Origin: Dasyornis broadbenti
Taxonomy: Eukaryota > Chordata > Aves > Passeriformes > Dasyornithidae
Assembly (NCBI GenBank): GCA_013397935.1
Contig: VZRN01005622.1
Span: 6,857,997-6,921,996 of the forward strand
DNA length: 64,000 nt
Direction: 5' to 3'
Shown piece after piece: positions 41,683 through 53,300 of the stretch. The notes beneath the pieces are model-generated. The model made no database searches. It was given only the letters and a program-made list of their open reading frames with translations, and was not told the DNA's origin. Numbering within the stretch: position 1 is the first letter of the stretch; the number at the start of each line of letters is the position of its first letter. The position numbers and the translations under genes were made by a program.

Positions 41683-42078
41683 GATTTTCTCGAAGGAAAC
41701 CGATTTGGTGTTTTCAGCCCCTTCTGAATTTCCCCAATGACACCTTTTTGTATTAAAATGAACAATGTTAGTGGGTATTTTGCCCTCTGAAAGCGAATGA
41801 ACGAGAAAACTGCAACAAGTCCAGCCTCTCTCCAGCTCTGATGCAGAAGTTTGCTCCACTGAGCCACAATCAGCACTTTCTTCAGAACAGGGGACTCCCT
41901 GGAAGATATTAATTTTCTGCCCGACTGTGGCATCCTCTGCTGAGTCTGGGGAAGCTGACACAATTAGTACAAAGTAGCATGTGGCAGCGAGCCATAGAAA
42001 GCACTGCATTTCCCAACAATTACAGCCCATTTTGTCGGTGCTGGGAGACACAAGGCTACAGTCCAAGTGCTCAGCCAC
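41683..42078 (-). CDS. Candidate first coding exon of an unrecognised secreted protein
   Basis: An open frame on the minus strand, 132 codons from the first ATG (42078) or 109 from the ATG at 42009, runs into a consensus donor (AATC|GTAAGT) in phase 0. From 42009 it begins MQCFLWLAATCYFVLIVSAS, which reads as a good signal peptide, followed by a cysteine-containing segment (CSEESADC, then TCC and KRC). I do not recognise the family. No downstream exon could be identified. It lies 2.2 kb past the LIPI stop on the same strand. A frame of this length can occur by chance in 64 kb, so it is only a candidate. Confidence 0.25.
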
Positions 42079-43946
42079 TTGAGAAGTGCAATTATGTGCT
42101 GGAAATGCACTGCCTGGAACAGTCCCTCTTACAAAATGGAAATTACCAACTCAAATTGGAAATTAGGAAAAGAAGGTTTCCTTCTATCTCACACTGTTTA
42201 TTGGAACCTCCTTATAAACCCCGCTGCTTCTTTTCTTTTTACCCAAAGCTTATGGAAATCAAGGCAAAAAATCACTATTCCTGTCCCACATCTTTTATTG
42301 GAATGTTTAAAATTTGTGAAAATACCATTCCCGTTACAAAATATTATCATTCCCTTATCACATCACTGAGCAACACTTAGCCATGTCTGTATGCATTCCT
42401 GTATCAACAGGGAACACAGAAATATTTAAGAAGAGTATCTCACTCTGATATATTTCTATGCCTGAACATTTGTGTCACATATTAAAAGATTCTAGTTCCA
42501 GACATTTGAAATCTAGTCTCAGGTCTCTGTGTTTTTTTTAAAGGGATATAAGTAGCAGGTATTTGGAGACAACGTGATGAAAGAAGGGAGACTCAGAGAC
42601 CTATTAAGGTCAGACTGGGGTAGACGAGAGAAAGAGTGAACAAAGACCTGCATAATGAAACAAGCAGAGTAATAGCAGTTTCAAAAAAGAGGAGAAATTA
42701 AAAACAAAACAAAACAAAAAAAACCCATAAACCCCATCCCTGCACACACATGCATATAAGCAGATGAAAATGTCTTTTCCTGTGTATTTCCTAATAACTC
42801 CCTCAAAAGAAAGCAACAAAGAACTTTATAGTAAAATGCTAAAGCTGAGAAAGACACCACTTGACTATACCTATGGTAATTGCCTATGGTAATGTACTTA
42901 AAATTTCTACAGAATTAAGTTGGTTTTTTTAAGGAGTCAATCCATAAGCATCTCTGTCCATAAGCCTGTATATTTCTGCTTTGTCTAGGCAAGTAAAAGC
43001 ATGTGCAATGGCTTGTTCAGACCTTTGCATGGACTGACCAGCATGCTGGAGCTGCCTCCTGCCAGGAAAATGTTTCTCTCCTTCATTAGGACACTATATC
43101 CCATCTTCCTTACAACCCAGCTCTTGACTTAAACAAAACTTCCTATTCATAGGTTTGGACATCCCACTCCACTGACATTCAGATGAAATTGGTTAATAGG
43201 TTCAACAGAGCATTCCTGTCAGGCAGAGGGGGCACAGTAAAGAAGGGAAATGGATAATGTGCATAGGAATGCAATTGCATGAGAAACAAACATCAAACAC
43301 ATAAAACAACCTTACAGAAGGAAAATACACCCATCTGTCCTACAATCAGTTCCATCAAGAAAGGCACCCTGGGACAAGAAAACATTTTTTTCTGAACTGG
43401 AGGAGGGGATCTTTATGTAGCGTTTATTCCTGCTCACATCCCAATAGGTGGAAAGCTGTTATCAGTCTCAACCTGAGCAGCAGCTCTCATTCCAAGAGGC
43501 CCAAACAGAAACAAAATGAAAATACATTTACTTCACCTCTAAGTTATTCTCTTCAGAACAGACTTCAGAATTACTTCGTATCTGAAACAACACTGCCCTG
43601 TCCATAGCTTTCATTAAAAATAATTCTGAATGTCTGCAATAACATCCGCGTATGATGAGTATAAAGATAACAGATTTAAACTGGAAAATTTACAAATGTG
43701 CTCACAAACATTATTGTTCCACTTCTCACCCTGAGATATTACATAAAGAGAAAATGTGAATTCATTTATCCAATGAACACAGCACAGCAAAACTGTTGTG
43801 TATGAGATCTATAGATCACATGTACAGTGTATTAAATTCACTTAGCAGACAGATCATTATGTTTCGATGTAAAAGCCATTACAAATAATAAATATTTAAA
43901 TATATGAATGACAAATAACATGCCAGGATTATGCAGATAATTCATC

Positions 43947-43952
43947 TTTAAT
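43947..43952 (-). promoter_or_regulatory. Candidate LIPI polyadenylation signal ATTAAA
   Basis: On the minus strand ATTAAA lies about 300 bases past the LIPI stop. I saw no AATAAA on this strand nearer the stop. It is a common hexamer in AT-rich DNA, so this is tentative. Confidence 0.25.
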
Positions 43953-44250
43953 TCAGCAGATGCTTCATTGCTAACAAATAGTAATGAACAAACCACTGCA
44001 TGTTGTCCACCATAATACATTTACTTTACTCAAATAATTTCCCAAACACATACATATCTCAACTTTTCAATTAATTTCAGCCTAAGGCACTCAGAGAAAG
44101 TAATGCATATTATCAGGTAGATTCTTGAAAATAAATCTGCCTTATCTCATTTCCTTTCTCATTGCAGTCTTTATCCTGAGGAAGCATCAAAATGTCACTG
44201 TTGTATGAGAAATTAGGTTAGTAGTATCGCTCTCTCTTCATGTACCCCTC

Positions 44251-44323
44251 TCAGCAAGGGATGGGTTTGAAGGTCAGTTCAGTGTTCTCCATCAGAACAA
44301 AATCGTATCTGCACAGCTGCAGC
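44251..44323 (-). CDS. LIPI: LIPI exon 10 (C-terminus and stop)
   Basis: After the TTTTGTAG acceptor the exon completes an Arg codon, then codes LQLCRYDFVLMENTELTFKP followed by IPC and TGA. Human LIPH ends with QLCRYDLVLMEN...FQPILC and a few extra residues. The exon is too short to be visible as an open reading frame and lies 3.5 kb from exon 9. Confidence 0.86.
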
Positions 44324-47300
44324 CTACAAAAGCAGAGAAAGAAAAATTACACATGAGAAAAAGTTAACGTTAACAGAAAAAATATTCCAGTATTGGAATT
44401 ATTAAACCTCCAGTGTTTGCCAGTTCTCAGAGACTGTGCTCAGGACAAGAAGGGTCTTCTTATCTAAGTTTATGCCCTATTTCATGCATTCCTAGAGTAG
44501 CCTTGCCAGACTAAAAAACAACCAGACATCAGCTGGATGGTGCAAAGCTGCATCAGCAAGAAGTGTATCACACCAGTCTGAAGTACAAAGATGCAGAATT
44601 TCATCCATTACAGTTATTAATCTGTATTCAAATTAACTCTTAAGCAGCATGACCCAAAATCTGCACAATTTCTGTTAACACAGGGCCTGAATAATTTATT
44701 TTGAGTTCTCTAGGTAGGAAAAATTCTCTGCTTTTTTTCACAGAGGGAAGTAGAGAACCACATAATAAAATTTTCTCTTTCACTTGCAATGACAGCATGT
44801 GTAAGAAATTTTAATGTAAGAGAGCAATTTGTCTTCTAAACACCTAGAAAACTCACAGCTGCCTAATACTACATGAAGACATGAAAAGTTCACCAAGGGA
44901 GCCACATATACATGAAAATCTTACTTTTTGAGGTCAACATAAATGCTCTGCCTTTTAGGGCAGAAGCAGGTGACAGTCCTGCTCCTCATGCAATACTGTA
45001 ATGTATGGGGAGAGCTGTTTGAACAGGCAAATAACTGCCACACCCTCTGGTGACATCTCCATAGCACACAAGCTATGAGACTTATTTTATTTAAAATTAT
45101 CTTCTCTACTGCTCTGAACTCAGAGATGTGGCCACACCACACAATTCACCTCGGCCTGGGAGGTACAATACAGGGAAACAGCTAAAGAACAGAGCCTGTG
45201 AGAGAATTTCCCAGCAGGTGCTTCTGTTGTTGCCCATTTGTGTGAGATTTCCAATCAGTCAAGGCTCCACATCTCTGTATGTGAAGGGACTGTCAGATTT
45301 CTATTCAAGGATATGACACCTTTTAAGGTCTCCACAAAATTAAGACAGTAATTTTATGACTAAGAAGATCAAGGCAAAGTCTGGTGTTCTGTATAAAACA
45401 AAGCATAGAATTTCATCCAGTCCTTCATCAACAATTTGTTTTGATTTGAATTCAATGTTTCACTATTATAGTATTTTTGTAGTGTTATTGATATCTAACC
45501 ACAGGGGATGAAACACCTAGCAAACCATAATGCTGAATTCTAGAAATAAAAGCTTATGTTTTCCAACATATTGTATCTCATTTGAAGTGAAATCCATCTC
45601 AGCTTGTGATTATTGAGTAACAGGAATGCCACACAGGAGAGTAGCCCTGAGCAGGGAGCAGGTTCACCAAGGAGCCAAACACAAATAATGTTTTTGTTAG
45701 GTGAGGCTTCCTTAACCCCTCACCCCATCTGGCTTCTCTGCTGTCTATTAAAAAGCATGGGCATGCCACATTGTCTTTTTTGGTAGAGGTATTTACAAGG
45801 TCTTCTTTTTATGTTCTTGTTTGGTCAAAAAAACCCCAAAGGTGTCTGGGCTGAGTATCTTTGAGATATTCACCTTCCACTTTAAATGAGTTTGAATTCA
45901 CTGACAGGTTCATAAGCTTTTTGGGATAACTGACACCTGGACATGCACAAGTTAGCAAAGCTTTCTGGATTTATGGGTGAGCAGAAATGATTTATCTCAG
46001 GGATCAGACAAAGAGTATGAAAATTATGTGTACCTTTCGGGACCCCCATATTCACACACCATCTGTGTGAACAGTGGACCAGCCCAGCAGACAATTGTCA
46101 GTGATATTACCAAAAGTCACACAGTTTGCTACTAACCCAGACCTGGGAAGACTGAGACTCCTATTGCCTTTTATCCCTGCATCTGTCCCCTGGTGTTTAT
46201 CTACTATTTTGTTATGAATAATTGAAATATTTTTAATGTAGTTTCTAGTTGATCATCCTGTATTAAAGTAATTGTTGTAATTATACGTAAATAAGGTAAA
46301 TATAAGTAGTTATAATTACAATGAGCAATTATGTAATTATACCAACCAATAGCGTGGTAACATCTGCATGTAAATTACCTTCACATGCTGATTCAATACA
46401 ATCTTTTTCACTGTTCTTTAGAAGTATCTAACATGCCTCTACAGCTGCAATCTGATGATGCTCCACATGAAGGACTTTAGTGGATCCTATACTAAAGTAT
46501 ATCAAGTGCATCTTACTTTTAAACTAACAAGAGTCAGACTAACAGGAATGAAAATTCAAAGCCAATAAGGGAAGTTCACTGAAAATCTTTCTTGTTTGTT
46601 TGCTAGATCATCTGAGAAAGGCCCAAGTGCTGATGGGCTTACATGAAATGTATCTTCTGATTTATCACCACTGGGCTGAGAAAAAAACCTGGAATATGAT
46701 TTAGAACTCTTCACCCTCTCTCATCACCAAATGCTTTTAAATAAAATCATGTCAGTTCACCTGAGAAGCTTGAGACTTACGGCCTTCAACAAGTTAATAA
46801 AATCAAATGTACGTAGGCATACTATTTTGATTACTGAGTGTTTTGTTTCTTCCTAAGACTCTCCCATCCATCTTTCTTGCTAAATATAAAATAGTAGATT
46901 AATTTAAGAAGGTTTCATAATTTTTGCGAAGTATCATACCAAATTCCTACTAGGCTATTATCATACACCATATAACAAATCCTCAAATATTATAGCTCAA
47001 TAAAATATACTGACTTAAGACTTAAAAAGTATTGTAATATTATTCTCACTCATTACTCATTTGATGTTACTTATTTGATAAGCATTTTTAGGTTTTTATT
47101 TTAAATTCTGACTTTCTTGAATCTGCCATTCATAAGAAACAAATTAAGAGCTCTCAAATAAAGTACTCTTGCTACTACTCCCGTATATTTCTTACCTATC
47201 CCATGTAATATGTTCTTTTCACAAGATGCAAATGCAAAATCTAATTGTTAGTGTTACTGTACAAATAAATTTGGAAATTTGAAACTGATAATACTGCTGA

Positions 47301-50300
47301 AATATTTTAAACCAGAAATAATTAAGAAAAGCTTAGTAATTACAGTCAACTAAAAAAAAAAAAAAAAAAGGCAGATGATCTAATTTTAAGTCCAAGCAGA
47401 CATAGAGTCTGGCCTAAGTCTAAGGCCAGACTGTATTCTGGTCTTAGAAGGACCTTATTTTCAGCAACAAGAACAAAAAAGCTATTCCAGTCACACAAGC
47501 TGCTGAAGTGCTCTATTTCATACCTAAGTATGAAAAGCTGTGTACCAACACGAGTAAGATCAGAAAAGTGCTTAATAAAATGTACTTTATGGAGGAGAGG
47601 TTGACCATGCAGATTTAAGTCAGGCTGGTCCTTGAAAGCACGTGTGACACCTCCATGTACAAGGTGATGTGCACTTAATGTTAATGTACACAGCAGCTCT
47701 TCCACATGGCAAATTTGATCATCAGTTGGATGAGAAGAATATTCATGCACTTAGGAATATGCAATTAAAAAAAAAAAATAATGCAGGGAAATACACATTA
47801 CTGAGAAAACATCCTGAGCAACTTAGTTGATACCCAGCTGTGATATATGACAAGCACTCACCTTTTTGGATTATTGAGTGATTTCAGCTTCATCTGAAGA
47901 ATCCTAAGCTTGTGTTTTGGGCCTATTAAAGACTTCGTAGAAAAGGTCAAGGAAATTTTTGCTATTTTTTCAATGTCTCGGTGAAATCCACTTAGTATTT
48001 TGACTCTTTTATATTGCTGAAATGTTGAAGCTTCACTGAAGAAAAATATTTTTAGTCAGGCTTTTGTTAGGTAATTAATATTCATTATTGCTAAGCATTA
48101 TTATTAAGCTGGGGAATTTTGTGAGATGTATCAACTTTGAGCATTCAGAACAAGGACAGCTAGAACAGGATTCAAACCAGTACCATGCAGGGACCTGGGA
48201 TATGATCATTTCAGTGTGAGGGCATTGCCTCTGTTACTAAGCCACATCCAGGAAAAGGTGCCATGGCCAAGTCTTAACAAACTCAGGATACTTTTTCAAC
48301 TTGCAAGTTAACAAGTTAAAAGGTTTAGGAAACTCAGAAAATTAGTCCTATAAAGCAATAAAAAAGATTTAAAGACAAAGCACAACATACTTATTCATCC
48401 GTGACTCTAATGTGTTTCCAGCATAGTCTGTTATTTTAACTTTAATGAAACCTCTCCTAATGCTTTTATTCCAGGTAGTAACGTCCAGTAAGTAGTTATA
48501 CACTGCAAAAAGAAATAGGAAATCATGAGTCAAAGAATTACCTCAACAGGAAATAGTTGTTATTATAACCCTGTTAAAAGCATCCACTGGTTGATGATGG
48601 GAATAGTGACTCTACTTTTATGCTACCAGTTCAAAGGAGAATAAAAAGCTGACCTGCTCCTGAGCTGCCCTATGCCCTCAGACACCCTGAGCTGGCCTTC
48701 TGTAGCCATCACCAGTATTGGAACCACACACCTTTACTGCTCCCAAGTCAGGACACCAATTAAAACATTCTTTTTTTGACGTTGCCTATTATCATTCTCT
48801 CCTAGAAGACCAGGCCTCATATGAGGCCTTGTCTTGCTCAAGTTTACATTTCATTTCTTTTTAAGAGTTGTTGCTCATTTCTATTGCCCCAGGTTTCCAA
48901 ATACCTAAGAATTAAGGCTTTAATTAATAAATATGCTCTTTTTCAGACTGGTTTGTTTTTCTTTTTGATTTTGCGTATTTTTCTTCTCACTGGTTTTACA
49001 TATTTTCCCTTAAATTTATGCTATCATTACAATATTTCTTATTCTGCTCCATGTGCCTCCTTCTATATTTGATAATATTTCTCCCCCTCTTTTCTCCCTT
49101 CTACCACCACCAGAGAGGGGCAGGGGAGAACAGTAGCAACAGGTTTGGGTTGAGCTGAAAGACACTGGGAAGAGGAGTTATTTCATGGAAGTTTTATGTA
49201 AATAAAGTTATGTAAAATCCATTACTTCATTCACCTCTCCTCAATCCTTTGGAAGATACAGTGTCATCAGCAAGCATGACTAGGACCATGTGTCCCTGAT
49301 CACAGAACTTGCCAAGATGATGGAAAAACCCAATGGGGAAACCTAATTTCACACGAATTCACTGTTAGCCTGTCCCCACACTGCAAATCAACCTTAAACA
49401 TAACTAATTAGAAGAGTGTGTTACACTTGTTCAGGGTGGTAAGGTCTTTTAATACAAACAGAAATTGAAGAGAATCTAAACTGGACCTACATGGGTAGGT
49501 AGATAACTAAACCGTTGCAGCTGAAGCCCATGTCATGAGATCTCATTCTCACAGAGAATAACCCTAAAGCAGCCAGCTGAGATTTCCCTTCACTGTTTTA
49601 CTCCTGGGAAGACATGGAGCAGCTTTAGTTGACTACTGTAGGGTCATCTCTGCCTGGGATGTCTCTTTTTTGTACCCCACCCAGGGCAGTCTCGCCATTC
49701 CTGCTCTCTGAAAACAGCAGCATCGATCCCATCTAAGCAGGTTCTATCAATCCAGCTTTTGCCCTCTCACTTGATCCTCACTTTCTGTCTTCCTTTCTCC
49801 TCTTGGCAGTCCATCCCATTACTTTTAAAGTGACATTTCCTTCCCAGTTCACACAGTATTACTTTCTCTTCTGCCACCATCATTTTTCTTCTTCCTTCAG
49901 TCGGTGAACTGACCCTTAGCTCATGGTTTTCTACACCATTTTACACAGTGGCTAACACTTACTCCTTCTAACAAGATTTCACCCCAGATGAGTTAAAAAA
50001 TAACAGTCATAAATTTTTATAGAGAGGTTTCATGTATGTATTTAGTCACTCACTGCAGAATGGGTCTTGCTCTGAGGTATCAAAATAAGCTTTCGTTGGT
50101 GAACTATTTGGAATCAACATTTTTTTCCATCTATCAGCGTGATAACCTGAAATCCAAAGTTTAAGTATTTAATTTCAGACACTTAGCAAAATTGTGATAC
50201 ACATATAATTACACAAAAGGATCTCACTAAGTGACAAATTTGGCTTTAATTTTCTTAAATACCCTCGGAGAAAGAAAACTGACTAGAAAAATGAAGGGAT

Positions 50301-53300
50301 CCCCTGAGTATAACAGACTGTAGTACACAAGCATTTCATTCCTCTAATATATTAGTATCATTAAAATTGTGATAATGTAATAGTTATCTATTTAGTCTAG
50401 ATACTAACTCCAAAAAGTAATGCTTACAGACTCCTGCAGAGGTAATAAAAACAAATCCAAAAAAGTAGTCCACATATTTAGAGGAAGCACTTAAGGAACA
50501 GCTTTCCTTCCTTTCCTTTGAATCATTAAATATTTTTAAATTCTTTAGTTCATGTGTAGATATTGTTTAATAAAATCTAAGATACTCTGCAAATCCCCTA
50601 AGATTATGGATTTAACATAGAAAGAAATTGATACAATTCTACAATTATTGTCTTTGGGACTTGATAACAGTCCTTGTTTCTGGAACAGATGATCCTGTTC
50701 TCTCCCTGTTAATCTCTCTACCTAGACTAGACAAGAAGGGCTAATTCCAGGCTGCAGAGCTGTCACTGCAAGGCAGGAAGAAGGAAAAATTCCAGCGAAA
50801 GGATGCTGCTTCCCCACTTACTTCCCAGACTCAGCTGTGGACTGGGGAAAAATTTCTCCACCTCTGCCTTGGTCATTCTGTCCAAGTACATCAGGCATGG
50901 CTAATAACCATGCTCAGAAAGTCCTGGAGTCCTTCTGTCCTACTATAAGATCCCATTATGGTTGGATTTATCATAAAATAGCACACAGACCTGTCTATCT
51001 ATGCATTTTCTTCTAAACCTGACCTAACTAATATAGGATGCACATCCCAGCATAAGGTGCAAAAAAAGACAAGATAGAAATTGAAATTTAACTTCTAATT
51101 CTGTATTTTTAACATTTCATTTTCAAGAAAACTCTGCCAACTTGGAAATGCTCACACTATTGTAGCTCTTTTCAAACTGGCCCCAGATCCTTTCTAAAAG
51201 CAATAAAACTAAACTAAACTAAAATCTCCTCCAAAGAAATGCTTGATTCCAAAAGAAGAGCCAGAGAAATCATGAAGTTGCTGTATACATTATTACTCTT
51301 AAATAAAACCCACAGGTACTCTAGGGATCATAACACACTCTTAAAGCCTGAAGTGATGAAAAAAGTACAGTTAGTTTCTCTCTAGAAAGGGGAAACATTG
51401 AATCCATTCCAGACTGGAAAGCATAAAGATCAAAGATTAGGAACATCCAGCACCTGTGCCTAACAGAGATAACTCCAAAGCAGACAAAACCATGAACTTT
51501 AAACTACTTTCATGGCAGTACTTAGACTTCCCAGGAAATCTCAGCCAGCTCAGAACAGATATGGCAACACTTACCCAGTACTGGACAGGACATTGGCTGG
51601 AAAGCATCACAATCAACACATTTTCCTCTCTTATAATCCAAGTACGAGTCACAAGGATATGTTATTATGTCGCACTCGTTTTTCAAAGACGCTAAGAAGA
51701 GGAAGACAGATCTTTGATGGTCACATTTAAAATACTGAAGTCCTTCAGGAAAGACAAAAAAAAAGAAATATAAAAAGAATATGTAATAACTTTTATTAAT
51801 AAAAAAGTTGTGGCAAAAGTAGAGCCATAGAATGGTTTGGGTTGGAAGGGACCTTAAAGATCATCTTGTTCCAACTTCTCTGCCTTGGGCAGGGACGCCT
51901 TTCACTAGATCAGGTTTCTCAAAGCCCCATCCAACCCAGCCTTGAAAAGTGCCAGGGTTCATCCTGTGGTGCATCCACAACTTCTCTGGGAAACCTGTAC
52001 GAGTGCTTTACCATCCTCTGAGTGACAGTTTGGGCAAAAAACCAAAAAAATAATAATCACCATGAGGAACACTTCAGAGATTCTTTTCTCTAGTTGTCTG
52101 GGAAAATAAATTTCTTCCTTTCCTAACAAAGCAAACTATGGGAATTGTAGCGATGAAGAGGATGCTGAGGTAAGGGATTCTCCCATACTCCCAGACACAC
52201 AAGAGGAAGACTTATGCCTTTGCAGCAGCTCTAATTGGTAGCAGCACTGTGCAGATTAGTAATGGGAAACAGAAACAAACATATCCAAAAGAGTAAACAA
52301 AAGTAATCACCAACAACCTTGCCTAAGACTCATGGAGGTTGAAATAAGCAAAATTCTGCATCAAAAGACCATTTCACAAACCTGTTTTCATCCTAGAGCT
52401 GAAAAGACATGTCTGAAACCAAAACCTAGTTACTCATTGCCAGCAGAAGGTACCTAAAACATAACAGGGGCATGGAAGCCTTGCCTTCCATGTCATGTGC
52501 CAGGGATCCTGCCCAAACCACAGGGACACAAACACCCTCCCCCATGCCTTGCCATATATAACTATGGCAAAATAATGATCACTATATTCAGGTTGTATAT
52601 ATAATACAATACCATAATTTCATCATGCCAATATCAATGATATGATGGGATGTGTATGTTTTAGCAAGATTTTTACTTTTAAAAAATTGGCAAATGTCTT
52701 TATTATTTTTCATTTGCTGAATAGGGATGGAAAAGAAAGAATACAGTCTCAGCTCCCATATTTCTGACTAAGTGCAGTGTACACTTAATTCAATTTAACC
52801 TTGTTTTATTTGATCTCAAACTCTTTTCTCATTAAATAAACAGATTTTTATTTACCACTGAATAATGTTTTTGGACAACCAGGCTGATCCATTCCTCCAT
52901 TTGGATAGAAATCAATGGTTCCCAAAGGCTTCTTGAAACCTAGTGCTAAAGTAAAAACATCACGAATGAAAAAAAACCATAAACAGAATTATTAAGACAA
53001 TTATTTTTCATTACATTCACTACAAAAATCATGAAGGTCTTAAAGAAAATTTTTGCAATTATGCCATTCTTTTTGTACATTAAATTAAAGTCATACTATG
53101 AGGTAAAAGTCAAGGGTATTTTTCTTTTTAAGAAAATTATACAAATGTAAAATGGTGCACAAAAATGTATACGATTTGTGTGAGATTCCTGCTGCTGCAA
53201 AAGGGAAAGTACAGAAACAGCTGTAACTGAGATATTATTTACAAAAATAAATTTATGAAATTCATGTTCTCTCCAGTAACCAAAATTCTTTCCCAATGCA

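Noticed and set aside
47346..47750. 134-codon minus-strand frame in LIPI intron 9
   Set aside because: Not homologous to the lipase, ends in a poly-Phe run from an A homopolymer, and exon 9 splices past it.
48168..48245. Functional tRNA gene
   Set aside because: B box has a mismatch at a key base and no acceptor stem or anticodon arm could be paired by eye.
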